Position numbers and translations under genes: made by a program
The notes under the pieces: generated by a model
Told to the model about the DNA's origin: nothing
What the model saw: the letters and a program-made list of their open reading frames with translations, nothing else
Database searches by the model: none
Source of the DNA: an uncultured Aquimarina sp.
Lineage (GTDB): Bacteria > Bacteroidota > Bacteroidia > Flavobacteriales > Flavobacteriaceae
DNA: 64,000 nucleotides
NCBI GenBank assembly: GCA_947498785.1
Contig: CANMLS010000005.1
Location: forward strand, 86,951 to 150,950
Reading direction: 5' to 3'
Part shown: positions 44,927 to 53,120 of the stretch, one piece after another
Numbering within the stretch: position 1 is the stretch's first letter
Layout of the letters: every line of letters starts with the position of its first letter

Positions 44927-46378
44927 ATGAGCAAGACAAAAGAATATCAACTGTTTATTAATGGAGAATGGGTTACTTCTACATCTGGAGATACTATTGA
45001 TGTTATTAGTCCCTCTACAGAAGAAGTTGTAGCTACTATACAAAATGGAACTCCTGAGGAGGGTATAAAAGCCCTTGAAGCTGCTGATAAAGCATTTAAA
45101 TCTTGGAAAAAAGTTCCTGCTAGACAAAGAGCAGAATTATTGTATAAGTTTGCTGATGGGATTTTGGCAAAAAAGGATTACTTGGCTGAGTTATTAGTAA
45201 AAGAGCAAGGAAAACTATTAAAAGTGGCCAAATTTGAAGTAGAAGTTACAGCTACTTTTATTCAGTATGCTTGTGAATGGGCAAGAAGGATTGAAGGAGA
45301 TATTTTACCATCTGATAATGAGGATGAACAAATATGGATTCAGAAAATACCAAGAGGTGTGATAGTGGCTATTACGGCTTGGAATTTTCCATTGGCTTTA
45401 GCAGGAAGAAAATTAGGTCCAGCTTTAGTAGCTGGTAATACTATAGTAATCAAACCAACTTCTGAGACACCTCTTGCTACTCTAGAGCTAGGGCATATCG
45501 CTAAAGAAGTAGGTATACCAGATGGAGTTATTAATATTCTGACTGGCCCTGGAAGAGCAATGGGTAACGCATTAGTAGAGAGTCCGATTACTAAAATGGT
45601 TACAATGACTGGTTCTACACCAGTAGGTCAACAAATAGCAAAGAATGCAGCCCAAAATTTGACTCACGTACAGCTAGAACTTGGAGGGAAGGCTCCTTTT
45701 ATAGTATTTGAAGATGCAGATATTGATGCTGCCGTTGCTTCTGCTTTACATTCGCGTTTTGATAATTGCGGCCAGGTATGTACTTGTAATGAGAGAATGT
45801 ATGTGCATGAAGGGATTTATGATAAATTTATGGATAAATTTATTGCAGCTACAAAAGAAATTAAAGTAGGAGATCCAATGTTAGAAGATACTGATATGGG
45901 ACCTAAAGTAAATGCTTCAGAACTAAAACATATGGAGCATTTGGTAGAGGTGAGTGTTCAGGAAGGAGCAACTATTGCAATAGGCGGAAAAAAACCAGAA
46001 GGGAAAGAATTTGAAAAAGGATATTGGTTTGAACCTACAGTGCTTACAGATGTAACACAAGATATGACTATTGTGCATGAAGAATCATTCGGTCCAATTT
46101 TACCAGTTTTAAAGTTTAAGACCTTTGAAGAGGTAGTTGAATATGCGAATGACTGCGAATATGGACTTGCAGCAATGGTATTTACCAAAGATATGAAAAC
46201 TATTATGCGTTGTAATAGTGAATTAGAGTATGGTGAGATATATATTAATAGAGGCCATGGAGAACAACATCAAGGATTCCATAATGGTTATAAACTGTCT
46301 GGAAGTGGAGGAGAAGATGGTAAATATGGTTTTGAACAGTATTTAGAGAAGAAAACCTTTTACATGAATTATAAATAA
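44927..46378 (+). CDS. Aldehyde dehydrogenase, probable 3,6-anhydro-L-galactose dehydrogenase
   Basis: A 483-residue NAD(P)-dependent aldehyde dehydrogenase. Motifs: ITAWNFPLALAGRK, KPTSETPL, MTGSTPVGQQI, the catalytic Glu in ELGGKAPFIVF and the catalytic Cys in FDNCGQVCTCNERMYV, with EESFGPILPV. Closest in feel to lactaldehyde/glycolaldehyde-type AldA enzymes. In agar degraders this family oxidises 3,6-anhydro-L-galactose to 3,6-anhydro-L-galactonate, the first step after GH117, and the cycloisomerase gene follows 14 bp later. Confidence 0.88.
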   Translation: MSKTKEYQLFINGEWVTSTSGDTIDVISPSTEEVVATIQNGTPEEGIKALEAADKAFKSWKKVPARQRAELLYKFADGILAKKDYLAELLVKEQGKLLKVAKFEVEVTATFIQYACEWARRIEGDILPSDNEDEQIWIQKIPRGVIVAITAWNFPLALAGRKLGPALVAGNTIVIKPTSETPLATLELGHIAKEVGIPDGVINILTGPGRAMGNALVESPITKMVTMTGSTPVGQQIAKNAAQNLTHVQLELGGKAPFIVFEDADIDAAVASALHSRFDNCGQVCTCNERMYVHEGIYDKFMDKFIAATKEIKVGDPMLEDTDMGPKVNASELKHMEHLVEVSVQEGATIAIGGKKPEGKEFEKGYWFEPTVLTDVTQDMTIVHEESFGPILPVLKFKTFEEVVEYANDCEYGLAAMVFTKDMKTIMRCNSELEYGEIYINRGHGEQHQGFHNGYKLSGSGGEDGKYGFEQYLEKKTFYMNYK

Positions 46379-46392
46379 TAAGGTTTTATTAG

Positions 46393-47487
46393 ATGAATAA
46401 TCAGATTAAAGACATTAATGTTCGTTTATTCGAAGTACCCTTACCTGAAGTGCTTTCAGATGCAAAACATGGAGATCATTATCATTTTGAATTAGTGACC
46501 ACTACCATCACACTTAGTGATGGTAGTCAGGGAACTGGATATACATACACAGGGGGAAAAGGAGGTAGAGCCATCAAAGCTATGATAGAGTACGATTTTA
46601 AAAATGCTCTTTTAGGAAAAGATGGTTCAGATATAGATGGGATTTACGATTTTTTAGAATGGCATATTCACTATGTCGGTAGAGGAGGAATAGCCTCTTT
46701 TGCAATCTCTACTATAGATATTGCATTATGGGATATTCATTGCAAAAAGATGGGGCAACCACTATGGAAGGTGGCAGGAGGAGCAAATAATACATGTAAG
46801 GCGTATTGTGGAGGAATTGATCTAATGTTTCCTATTGATAAACTCCTCAATAATATGAAAACATATTTATCAAAAGGGTTTAATGCTGTTAAAATAAAAA
46901 TAGGAAGAGAAAACCTAGATGAAGATATAGAAAGAATTAAGGCAGTTAGAGAATATATTGGCTCTGATGTTACTTTTATGGTAGATGCTAATTACTCAAT
47001 GAGTATCGAAAAAGCAATAGAAGCCATCAATAGATTTAAAGAGTTTGATATCACTTGGTTTGAAGAGCCTATAATACCAGATAATTATCAAGGCTATGGT
47101 GAAATAGTAGATAAAACTGATTTTCCTCTTGCTATGGGAGAAAATTTACATACTATCCATGAATTTGAATATGCTTTTGATCAATCTAAACTATCTTTTA
47201 TACAGCCAGACGCATCTAATTGTGGTGGAGTGACAGGATGGCTTAGAGTAGCTAAATTAGCTAAAAAACACAATATTCCTGTATGTTCTCATGGAATGCA
47301 AGAACTACATGTTAGTTTGGTATCTTCACAAGAGAATGCTGGTTGGCTTGAAGTACATAGTTTTCCTATTGACGAATATACAACTAGACCTTTGGTAGTT
47401 GAAAATCATAGAGCGGTAGCACCAGATACTCCGGGAATAGGTGTAGTTTTCGACTGGGAAAAATTAGACTCTTTCGAAAAAAAATAA
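46393..47487 (+). CDS. Enolase-superfamily enzyme, probable 3,6-anhydro-L-galactonate cycloisomerase
   Basis: A 364-residue mandelate racemase/muconate lactonising enzyme homologue. The active-site set is complete: K167-I-K169 in VKIKIGR, metal ligands Asp198 (VDANYS), Glu224 (FEEP) and Glu250 (GENLH), and His300 (CSHGMQELH). Such enzymes in agar loci convert 3,6-anhydro-L-galactonate to 2-keto-3-deoxy-L-galactonate. The adjacent aldehyde dehydrogenase makes its substrate and the Zn-dehydrogenase uses its product. Another sugar-acid dehydratase activity is possible but less likely in this context. Confidence 0.87.
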   Translation: MNNQIKDINVRLFEVPLPEVLSDAKHGDHYHFELVTTTITLSDGSQGTGYTYTGGKGGRAIKAMIEYDFKNALLGKDGSDIDGIYDFLEWHIHYVGRGGIASFAISTIDIALWDIHCKKMGQPLWKVAGGANNTCKAYCGGIDLMFPIDKLLNNMKTYLSKGFNAVKIKIGRENLDEDIERIKAVREYIGSDVTFMVDANYSMSIEKAIEAINRFKEFDITWFEEPIIPDNYQGYGEIVDKTDFPLAMGENLHTIHEFEYAFDQSKLSFIQPDASNCGGVTGWLRVAKLAKKHNIPVCSHGMQELHVSLVSSQENAGWLEVHSFPIDEYTTRPLVVENHRAVAPDTPGIGVVFDWEKLDSFEKK

Positions 47488-47533
47488 ATATAATCAACAA
47501 AATCACAAATAATAATTATTCACTTTAATCATC

Positions 47534-48583
47534 ATGAAAATAGAAAAAACAAGTTTTGGAAACCTAGAAAAGGATGTAGTTTCTTTGTATGAATTGTCTA
47601 ATAATAATGGTGTAGTGGTAAAAATAACAGATTTTGGAGCTACCATAACGTCTATACTTACTCCAGATGCAAATGGGGATTCTAGAGAGATTACTTGTGG
47701 TTTTGAAAGTATTGAAGGATATTTCTCTGAAGAATATAAAAGTAATGCTCCTTATTTTGGAGGAACGGTTGGTAGGCATGCTTCTCGAATTCATGAAGGT
47801 AAATTTAAGTTAGAAGGCAAAGAATATACTCTTGCAGGAAATGATCGAGGAAATCATTTACATGGCGGAATTCAAGGTTTTGATCGACGAATGTGGAAAG
47901 TAGATGAATTTAGAGAAGAAGAAAATGAAGTTGTTTTAGTAATGACCCTTCATAGTCCAGATATGGAAGAAGGATACCCTGGAAATGTGGATGTAAAAAC
48001 ACAATTTACACTTAATGATAGTAATGAGTTAATAATTTCATATGAAGCAGAAACAGATAAAGCTACTCCGATTTCATTAACCAATCATTCTTATTTTAAT
48101 TTATCGGGTTTTAAAGAAACTGTTCACAACCATAAGGTAATGATAAACTCTAAAGCATTTCTTGAAGGAGATGATAAAGGAGTTCCTCAAGGAGGCAAAA
48201 TAGAAGTAGGAGGACGACCAGAAGATTTTAGAGAAGGGAAATTGTTTAGTGAAGCTCTGAATGAAATGGAAACAGGTTTTGATACTTATTTTCTTTTAGA
48301 AAAAGATTTTCAATTAAAAAAAATAGCTTCTATTGAACATTCAGGAAGTGGTAGAGCAATGGATGTATTGACCACAGAACCTGGAATGCTTTTTTATTCA
48401 GGTTACTTTACTTCGGATCTTTTAAAAAGAGAAAATGGAGATCAGTATGGAAGATATAAAGCATTTTGTTGCGAAACACATAGATATCCTAATGGACCTA
48501 ATCTTGATGACGCTCCTAAAACAATAACATATCCAGGAGAACCTTATACCAGTAAAACGATCTTTAAATTTTATACTATTTAA
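47534..48583 (+). CDS. galM: Aldose 1-epimerase (galactose mutarotase)
   Basis: A 349-residue cytoplasmic GalM-type protein. GNDRGNHLHGGIQGFDRRMW includes the catalytic His, LTNHSYFNLSGF the second His, and FCCETHRYPNGPN the C-terminal Glu. It converts beta-D-galactose, the product of GH2, to the alpha anomer for the Leloir pathway, whose kinase is not in this window. Operon member, 46 bp after the cycloisomerase gene and 46 bp before the transporter. Confidence 0.92.
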   Translation: MKIEKTSFGNLEKDVVSLYELSNNNGVVVKITDFGATITSILTPDANGDSREITCGFESIEGYFSEEYKSNAPYFGGTVGRHASRIHEGKFKLEGKEYTLAGNDRGNHLHGGIQGFDRRMWKVDEFREEENEVVLVMTLHSPDMEEGYPGNVDVKTQFTLNDSNELIISYEAETDKATPISLTNHSYFNLSGFKETVHNHKVMINSKAFLEGDDKGVPQGGKIEVGGRPEDFREGKLFSEALNEMETGFDTYFLLEKDFQLKKIASIEHSGSGRAMDVLTTEPGMLFYSGYFTSDLLKRENGDQYGRYKAFCCETHRYPNGPNLDDAPKTITYPGEPYTSKTIFKFYTI

Positions 48584-48629
48584 TAAAATAAATAACTTTT
48601 CACACTTTATCTAAATAAAATTCAACATT

Positions 48630-49646
48630 ATGATTTTAGGAGTTTTAATTGCCATTATTGCAGGCCTCATGTTAGGTTTATATGCATTACCCGAAAAATA
48701 TACCAAAGGATACGAATTTGAGAATACCTGGGGGATGATGTTTTTTATTAACATGTTCATTATTCCAATTATGGCGGGATTTTTGTTAGTCGAAGGCTTT
48801 GACGATATTGTAGCTAATATTCCTTTGGATATACTATGGAAAATGGTTCTAGCGAGTGTTCTTTGGGGAGTTGGTGCAATGATGTGGGGTAAAGCAATTA
48901 ATCATATTGGTTTATCTCTAGGGTTTTCGATATTCATAGGAACTGTAATCTTGGTAGGCTCATTACTGCCATTTTTAGTTGATGGTTTACCACCTACTAA
49001 TGTGTTCGGTATAATTTTAATAGGAATTGTTATTGTGCTTTTGGGTGTGTTCTTTAATGGGAAAGCAGGTATTCTTAAACAAAATGAAAATAAAGAAAAC
49101 TTAGATGCAAGCAGTAATAAAAATTCATCAATGGTAATTGGTATTATCATTGCCGTTGCTGGTGGGTTATTAGCGACAGGTTTTAGTTATGCAAATACTT
49201 TTGGTAGACCTTATTTGCACGAAGCTTGCCAACAAGCTGGAAATCCTGAATGGGCAACTGCTGTTATGGTTATGATTGTTATATATGTCTCTGGAGGTCT
49301 TTTTGTTATCCCTTATTTTATTTATCAATTAAGTGTGAAAGAACTATGGGGTAAATTTAGTTCCTCTCATACAGGCAAAAATTTAATATCTACTATAGTA
49401 ATGGCATTGTTGAATTTTGCAGCTTCCGGAACATTTGCTTTTGCAGCTTATAAGCTTGGTTCTTTGGGTAATACAGTAGGCTATGCTATTTTTAATACGT
49501 CATGTGTGGCGGTTGCTATTATCACAGGTATCCTGACTGGTGAGTGGAGTAAAACTAGTGCTAAACCAAAAACATTCTTATATCTAGGTCTGGCATCTAT
49601 GATTATAGGAGTTGTGGTTATCGCAGTAGGAAATGGTATGCAATAA
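48630..49646 (+). CDS. RhaT-like sugar transporter
   Basis: A 338-residue integral membrane protein with about ten hydrophobic helices, of the L-rhamnose-proton symporter (RhaT, DMT superfamily) type: ILGVLIAIIAGLMLGLYALPEKY, ENTWGMMFFINMFIIP, WGVGAMMWGKAINHIGLSLG and TSCVAVAIITGILTGEW. Last gene of the GH2 operon. Given the operon, the substrate may be D-galactose, anhydro-L-galactose or a disaccharide released in the periplasm, rather than rhamnose; this is inference. Confidence 0.85.
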   Translation: MILGVLIAIIAGLMLGLYALPEKYTKGYEFENTWGMMFFINMFIIPIMAGFLLVEGFDDIVANIPLDILWKMVLASVLWGVGAMMWGKAINHIGLSLGFSIFIGTVILVGSLLPFLVDGLPPTNVFGIILIGIVIVLLGVFFNGKAGILKQNENKENLDASSNKNSSMVIGIIIAVAGGLLATGFSYANTFGRPYLHEACQQAGNPEWATAVMVMIVIYVSGGLFVIPYFIYQLSVKELWGKFSSSHTGKNLISTIVMALLNFAASGTFAFAAYKLGSLGNTVGYAIFNTSCVAVAIITGILTGEWSKTSAKPKTFLYLGLASMIIGVVVIAVGNGMQ

Positions 49647-49984
49647 GATTACTTTTTATTTTTCACCATTCTTTGTTCTCTGTACTAGTAAAATGCTTGT
49701 TCTTTGATTGCTGTTTAGTATTACAAAGCCTCTACATATATAATTTTAAATTGCCTAAAGCTATATATTCAATAATGTAAATTATATTATGATTTTTGAT
49801 AAAGAAAGTCAATGATTATTATTGTTAATGTTGTTGTGTTGGGGATAAAGAGGTAGAGGTTTGGAGTTAGTAGAATTGTTGAAAATCAGGATAAACTCAA
49901 ATCAATAAGAAGCATCGAAACTTTGGGAAAACTAAATCAAGCTTAGGAAAATAATTTATGAGCAACAAAACTTTTCTAAGTCAA
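49647..49984. other. Gene-free convergent gap
   Basis: AT-rich stretch between the transporter and LacI genes. No terminator-like hairpin with a T-run was found on either strand and no ORF is supported. Confidence 0.45.
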
Positions 49985-51007
49985 TTAGCTTATGTTAGAA
50001 GAGGCACGCTTTATAAGTGTTGTTTTTAGAGTGACGGTTTCATAATCTTTGGTAATATCATCTTTTTGTAGTCTTTTAATCAAAGTTTTGGTTGCTATTT
50101 TACCCAACTCGATTCCATGTTGATCTATAGTAGTGAGGGGTGGGTTACTATTCTCTGAAAGAATACCATCTGTAAAACCTATTATCGAAATATCTTCTGG
50201 TACTTTTAGTCCTTTACCAATAACTAAATTCATTGTATATATTGCAGAAAGTTCATCTGCAGCAAGAATACCATCTATATTGTTGTTTTCTATGTAATGA
50301 TTAAAATTGTGAGCGAATTTTTTATAATCTTCTATAATTAGTATTTCTGAAGCTGCTTCGGGTACTTTCTGATCTTTTAAGGCCTCATTGTACCCTCTTG
50401 CTCTTTCGATACCAACACTTGTATTGTTAATAGGAGAGATGAATATTACATTTTGGCATCCAGATTGTATCAAGCTTTTGGTAGCATTATATGAGGATTC
50501 AAAATCATTAATGATAACCTTATCACACATTACTTTATCAGTAATACGATCAAATAGTAGAACTGGAAGGTTTTTTGAAATAGCAGTAGTAAGATGTCGA
50601 TAATTTTCCTTTATATAGGTTTCTTTAGAAATGGAAATAATGAAACCATCAACACTTCCACTTGCTAGCATTTGTATACTTTTGACTTCTTTATCATAAG
50701 ACTCGTCTGATATACATGTAATAATGTTGTATCCGTGTTTTACTGCTTCTTTTTCAATACCAACTAATACTTTGGCAAAAAAATGAGCTAAGATGTTAGG
50801 AATGATAACCCCAATTGTCCTCGTCTTTCTTTCTTTTAAACTTTTAGCTAATAAGTTTGGAGTGTAATTATATAGTTCCGCTAATTTTTTTACTTTTTCC
50901 TTAGTCTTTGTGCTTATTTCTGAACTATCTGCTAATGCTTTTGAAACGGTTGAGACCGAAAAATTTGACAAATTTGCAAGTTTCTTAAGTGTAATTTGAT
51001 TACTCAT
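49985..51007 (-). CDS. LacI-family transcriptional regulator
   Basis: A 340-residue protein from the ATG at 51007, which removes 16 extra residues and gives standard LacI length. Helix-turn-helix: ITLKKLANLSNFSVSTVSKALADS, then ISTKTKEKVKKLAELYNYTPNLLAKSL with the hinge helix, and the sugar-binding domain TIGVIIPNILAHFFAKVLVGIEKEA, DGFIIS, DGILAADE and PLTTIDQHGIELG. Likely responds to a galactose- or anhydrogalactose-derived metabolite, but no matching palindromic operator was identified. It lies between the catabolic operon and the GH16/SusC block. Confidence 0.9.
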   Translation of the reverse strand: MSNQITLKKLANLSNFSVSTVSKALADSSEISTKTKEKVKKLAELYNYTPNLLAKSLKERKTRTIGVIIPNILAHFFAKVLVGIEKEAVKHGYNIITCISDESYDKEVKSIQMLASGSVDGFIISISKETYIKENYRHLTTAISKNLPVLLFDRITDKVMCDKVIINDFESSYNATKSLIQSGCQNVIFISPINNTSVGIERARGYNEALKDQKVPEAASEILIIEDYKKFAHNFNHYIENNNIDGILAADELSAIYTMNLVIGKGLKVPEDISIIGFTDGILSENSNPPLTTIDQHGIELGKIATKTLIKRLQKDDITKDYETVTLKTTLIKRASSNIS

Positions 51008-51061
51008 AAATATTTTATGCCTTTTTTGATGATCAAACTTTTTAAATTCCTCCAAGACTGT

Positions 51062-51099
51062 AAAAAAAAGAGCCTTGTATTTAACAAAAATACAAGGCT
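51062..51099 (-). terminator. Terminator after the GH16 gene
   Basis: A 12-bp perfect stem (51099-51088 with 51082-51071), 5-nt loop, then eight T on the minus strand. It separates GH16 from the LacI gene. Confidence 0.9.
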
Positions 51100-51129
51100 A
51101 CTTATTATCTATTATATTCGGATAAAAAG

Positions 51130-52320
51130 TTAATTCGCGTCTATAGGTTTGTAAATACGAATCCAGTCAATTTGCATTGTATGATCATTTGTGTTTTGTA
51201 TTTCTGCATCTGTTGGGCTATCTCCTGTACAGGCTCTCCAAGTTTGATCTTCCATGTTAATAATAATATCTAATTCCTTGTCTAGATTCATTCCATTACT
51301 TAAATGATTAAATGGATCAATAACACTGGTTGTTGATTGATTATTAGCATCTTCTAGGCTTGAGGCTTGGATTACCTCCTGAAATCCATCAGAACCAGAT
51401 GGAAGTTGTCCATTTACCATAGGGCTAGGATAAGTATATTGAAAAGCACCATTTACTTTACTGGCAAAAGCTTTATCAGAAACAACTCGCACAAGTTCTC
51501 CATTAATGTAATATTCGAGGTGTTTAGGGTCTCTCCAATAAACTCCAATACGTATCCATTGTCCACCCCATTGGGATATCCCATTTTCACTATACCAACT
51601 TCCTCTATCTCTAGGTTGGTAGTCGGTAAATGGTTCTCTAATAAATGTGTGATGACTTAGGTGAATATTTTCAGCAAAAAATGGGCTACGATTATCTGCT
51701 CCTGCTCCTCCATAAGCTTCAAGAATATCAATTTCTTGAGTATCATCAGCACTTAGTAACCAGACAGCACATGCCATAACAGTATTAGGGACTCTAACTC
51801 TTGATTCTATAAAAACAGGAAATAGGACTCTCTTTGTAGAAGTGACACAACCACTTCTTGTAGTTTTAAAAGGATCACTTGTATCATTGCATTTTCCTTT
51901 TGTCTCTCCCGCTACTCTATTGGCTACTATTTCTAGATTACCATTATTAACAGATACATTTTGTGGAACCCATAGAGTTGGATCTGGTCCTTCCCAATCG
52001 TTATGATAAAAGTTAGTCCATTTCCCTCCAAATTCTGTGTTCCTTGTGGTTGTAGCTGGAAAAGAATAATTAAAATCATCAGACATATCTGTTTGAAGTT
52101 TCCATGCTTTACCTTCACCAGCAGAAGCTGGGACAGTTATCCCTTCCCAATCAGTGCCAACACTATCGGGATCTGGGTCTGGGTCTGGATCTGGGTCTGG
52201 ATCTGGGTCTGGAGTTTCTACTCCTGTTGGAGGATCTTCGGTAGTATTATCACTAGAGCAAGAATTGAAATTAATAAATATATAGGCGCAAGCGACTAAT
52301 AAAAACATTTTCATTTTCAT
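51130..52320 (-). CDS. GH16 beta-agarase-type lipoprotein
   Basis: A 396-residue surface lipoprotein (lipobox FNSC, Cys about 21). A Pro-Asp repeat linker (about 37-53) precedes the GH16 beta-jelly roll. The catalytic motif is EIDILE (nucleophile Glu196, Asp198, acid/base Glu201) within DDTQEIDILEAYGG, and MACAVWLLSADDTQ and HLSHHTFIREPFTDYQPRD are agarase/porphyranase-like. The C-terminal strand is DHTMQIDWIRIYKP. It endo-cleaves agarose or porphyran. The gene at 63383 shares a 20-residue stretch exactly. It is monocistronic, with PUL operator d upstream. Confidence 0.9.
   Translation of the reverse strand: MKMKMFLLVACAYIFINFNSCSSDNTTEDPPTGVETPDPDPDPDPDPDPDPDSVGTDWEGITVPASAGEGKAWKLQTDMSDDFNYSFPATTTRNTEFGGKWTNFYHNDWEGPDPTLWVPQNVSVNNGNLEIVANRVAGETKGKCNDTSDPFKTTRSGCVTSTKRVLFPVFIESRVRVPNTVMACAVWLLSADDTQEIDILEAYGGAGADNRSPFFAENIHLSHHTFIREPFTDYQPRDRGSWYSENGISQWGGQWIRIGVYWRDPKHLEYYINGELVRVVSDKAFASKVNGAFQYTYPSPMVNGQLPSGSDGFQEVIQASSLEDANNQSTTSVIDPFNHLSNGMNLDKELDIIINMEDQTWRACTGDSPTDAEIQNTNDHTMQIDWIRIYKPIDAN
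52159..52214. repeat. GGRTCT-type hexamer repeat encoding the Pro-Asp linker
   Basis: Consecutive GGATCT/GGGTCT hexamers encode the (Pro-Asp)n linker of the GH16 lipoprotein on the minus strand. A run of near-identical 6-bp units could change length in frame. Confidence 0.7.
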
Positions 52321-52483
52321 AAGAATTTAGTTTAAGTAATTTTATAGTATCCAAGGCTTTAAGGGGTGATTTTTCAAATAAGTTTTTATTTGTTAAAAAC
52401 TCAAAAAGCGGAAGACAAATTTGCTGTTTTCGAATTTTTTAAATCAAAAAACATTAGATTTCTCTGTAAATACTTTTTTAATA

Positions 52484-52540
52484 TAAAGTTAACATTATTT
52501 ATTTTTACGTATAAATTTATCTACTAGACAAAAACTATAC
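52484..52540 (-). promoter_or_regulatory. PUL operator (copy d) and -7 box of the GH16 gene
   Basis: Minus strand GTATAGTTTTTGTCTAGT (52540-52523), 31 bp, TAACTTTA (52491-52484; one mismatch to TAnnTTTG). Same layout as copies a and e. The 5' UTR would be about 155 nt. Confidence 0.7.
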
Positions 52541-52982
52541 AGTTATTTTTAAATCAAAAAAATCTAAAAATGACCCTCAAAAATTTCAATTAATTATTGA
52601 AAAATGAGTTAATTATACCGATAATATTTGTTGTCAATCTATATTATAGTCATTATTTTGAGTTTTTATTTTACTATAAGAATATTGGATGAATAAAACT
52701 TAATGAATCTTCATTTGATATTGATATGGTATAAAGAGAATAAATGATGAAGATTTTTGGAACATAATTTTTTAGCTTTTGTTGTTATGAGTACCTTAAA
52801 AATGTTAATTTATTAATAATTAGTTAATGAGTTTGTGTGTGTGATAGTTCTATAAGTAGACGAATTATGAGAGGTTTAAGTTTTTTAAATAAACAATTTC
52901 TAAAATTCACAAAATCACATTTATCAATTTAAATGTTTGATATATAGTTTTATAAGCATATTTTTATACTTAAGAGGTGATC
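52541..52982. other. Gene-free region between divergent promoters
   Basis: Very AT-rich DNA between the GH16 and SusC operators. No supported ORF or terminator. Confidence 0.5.
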
Positions 52983-53039
52983 GTCTAGTTTTTGTCTAGT
53001 CTATTTTTTTTTAATAAAAATTTAAGATTAATATGTTTG
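52983..53039 (+). promoter_or_regulatory. PUL operator (copy e) and -7 box of the SusC operon
   Basis: GTCTAGTTTTTGTCTAGT (52983-53000), 31 bp, then TATGTTTG (53032-53039), a full match to TAnnTTTG. No -33 TTG is present, as expected if an activator is needed. The start codon is at 53121. Confidence 0.75.
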
Positions 53040-53120
53040 TTTTGAATATTTCGTGATATGTTTTTTAAAAACATAAGAAATCTTCAAAAAACCATTGATT
53101 TTTATTAAGCTATTTTATTT

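Noticed and set aside
49710..49860. Long-range inverted arms (CCTCTAC ... GTAGAGG) after the transporter gene
   Set aside because: About 120 bp apart with no T-run; not convincing as terminator or operator.
52003..52299. Trp/Val-rich ORF opposite the GH16 linker
   Set aside because: Shadow of the GGATCT/GGGTCT hexamers on the other strand; no start context or homology pattern.
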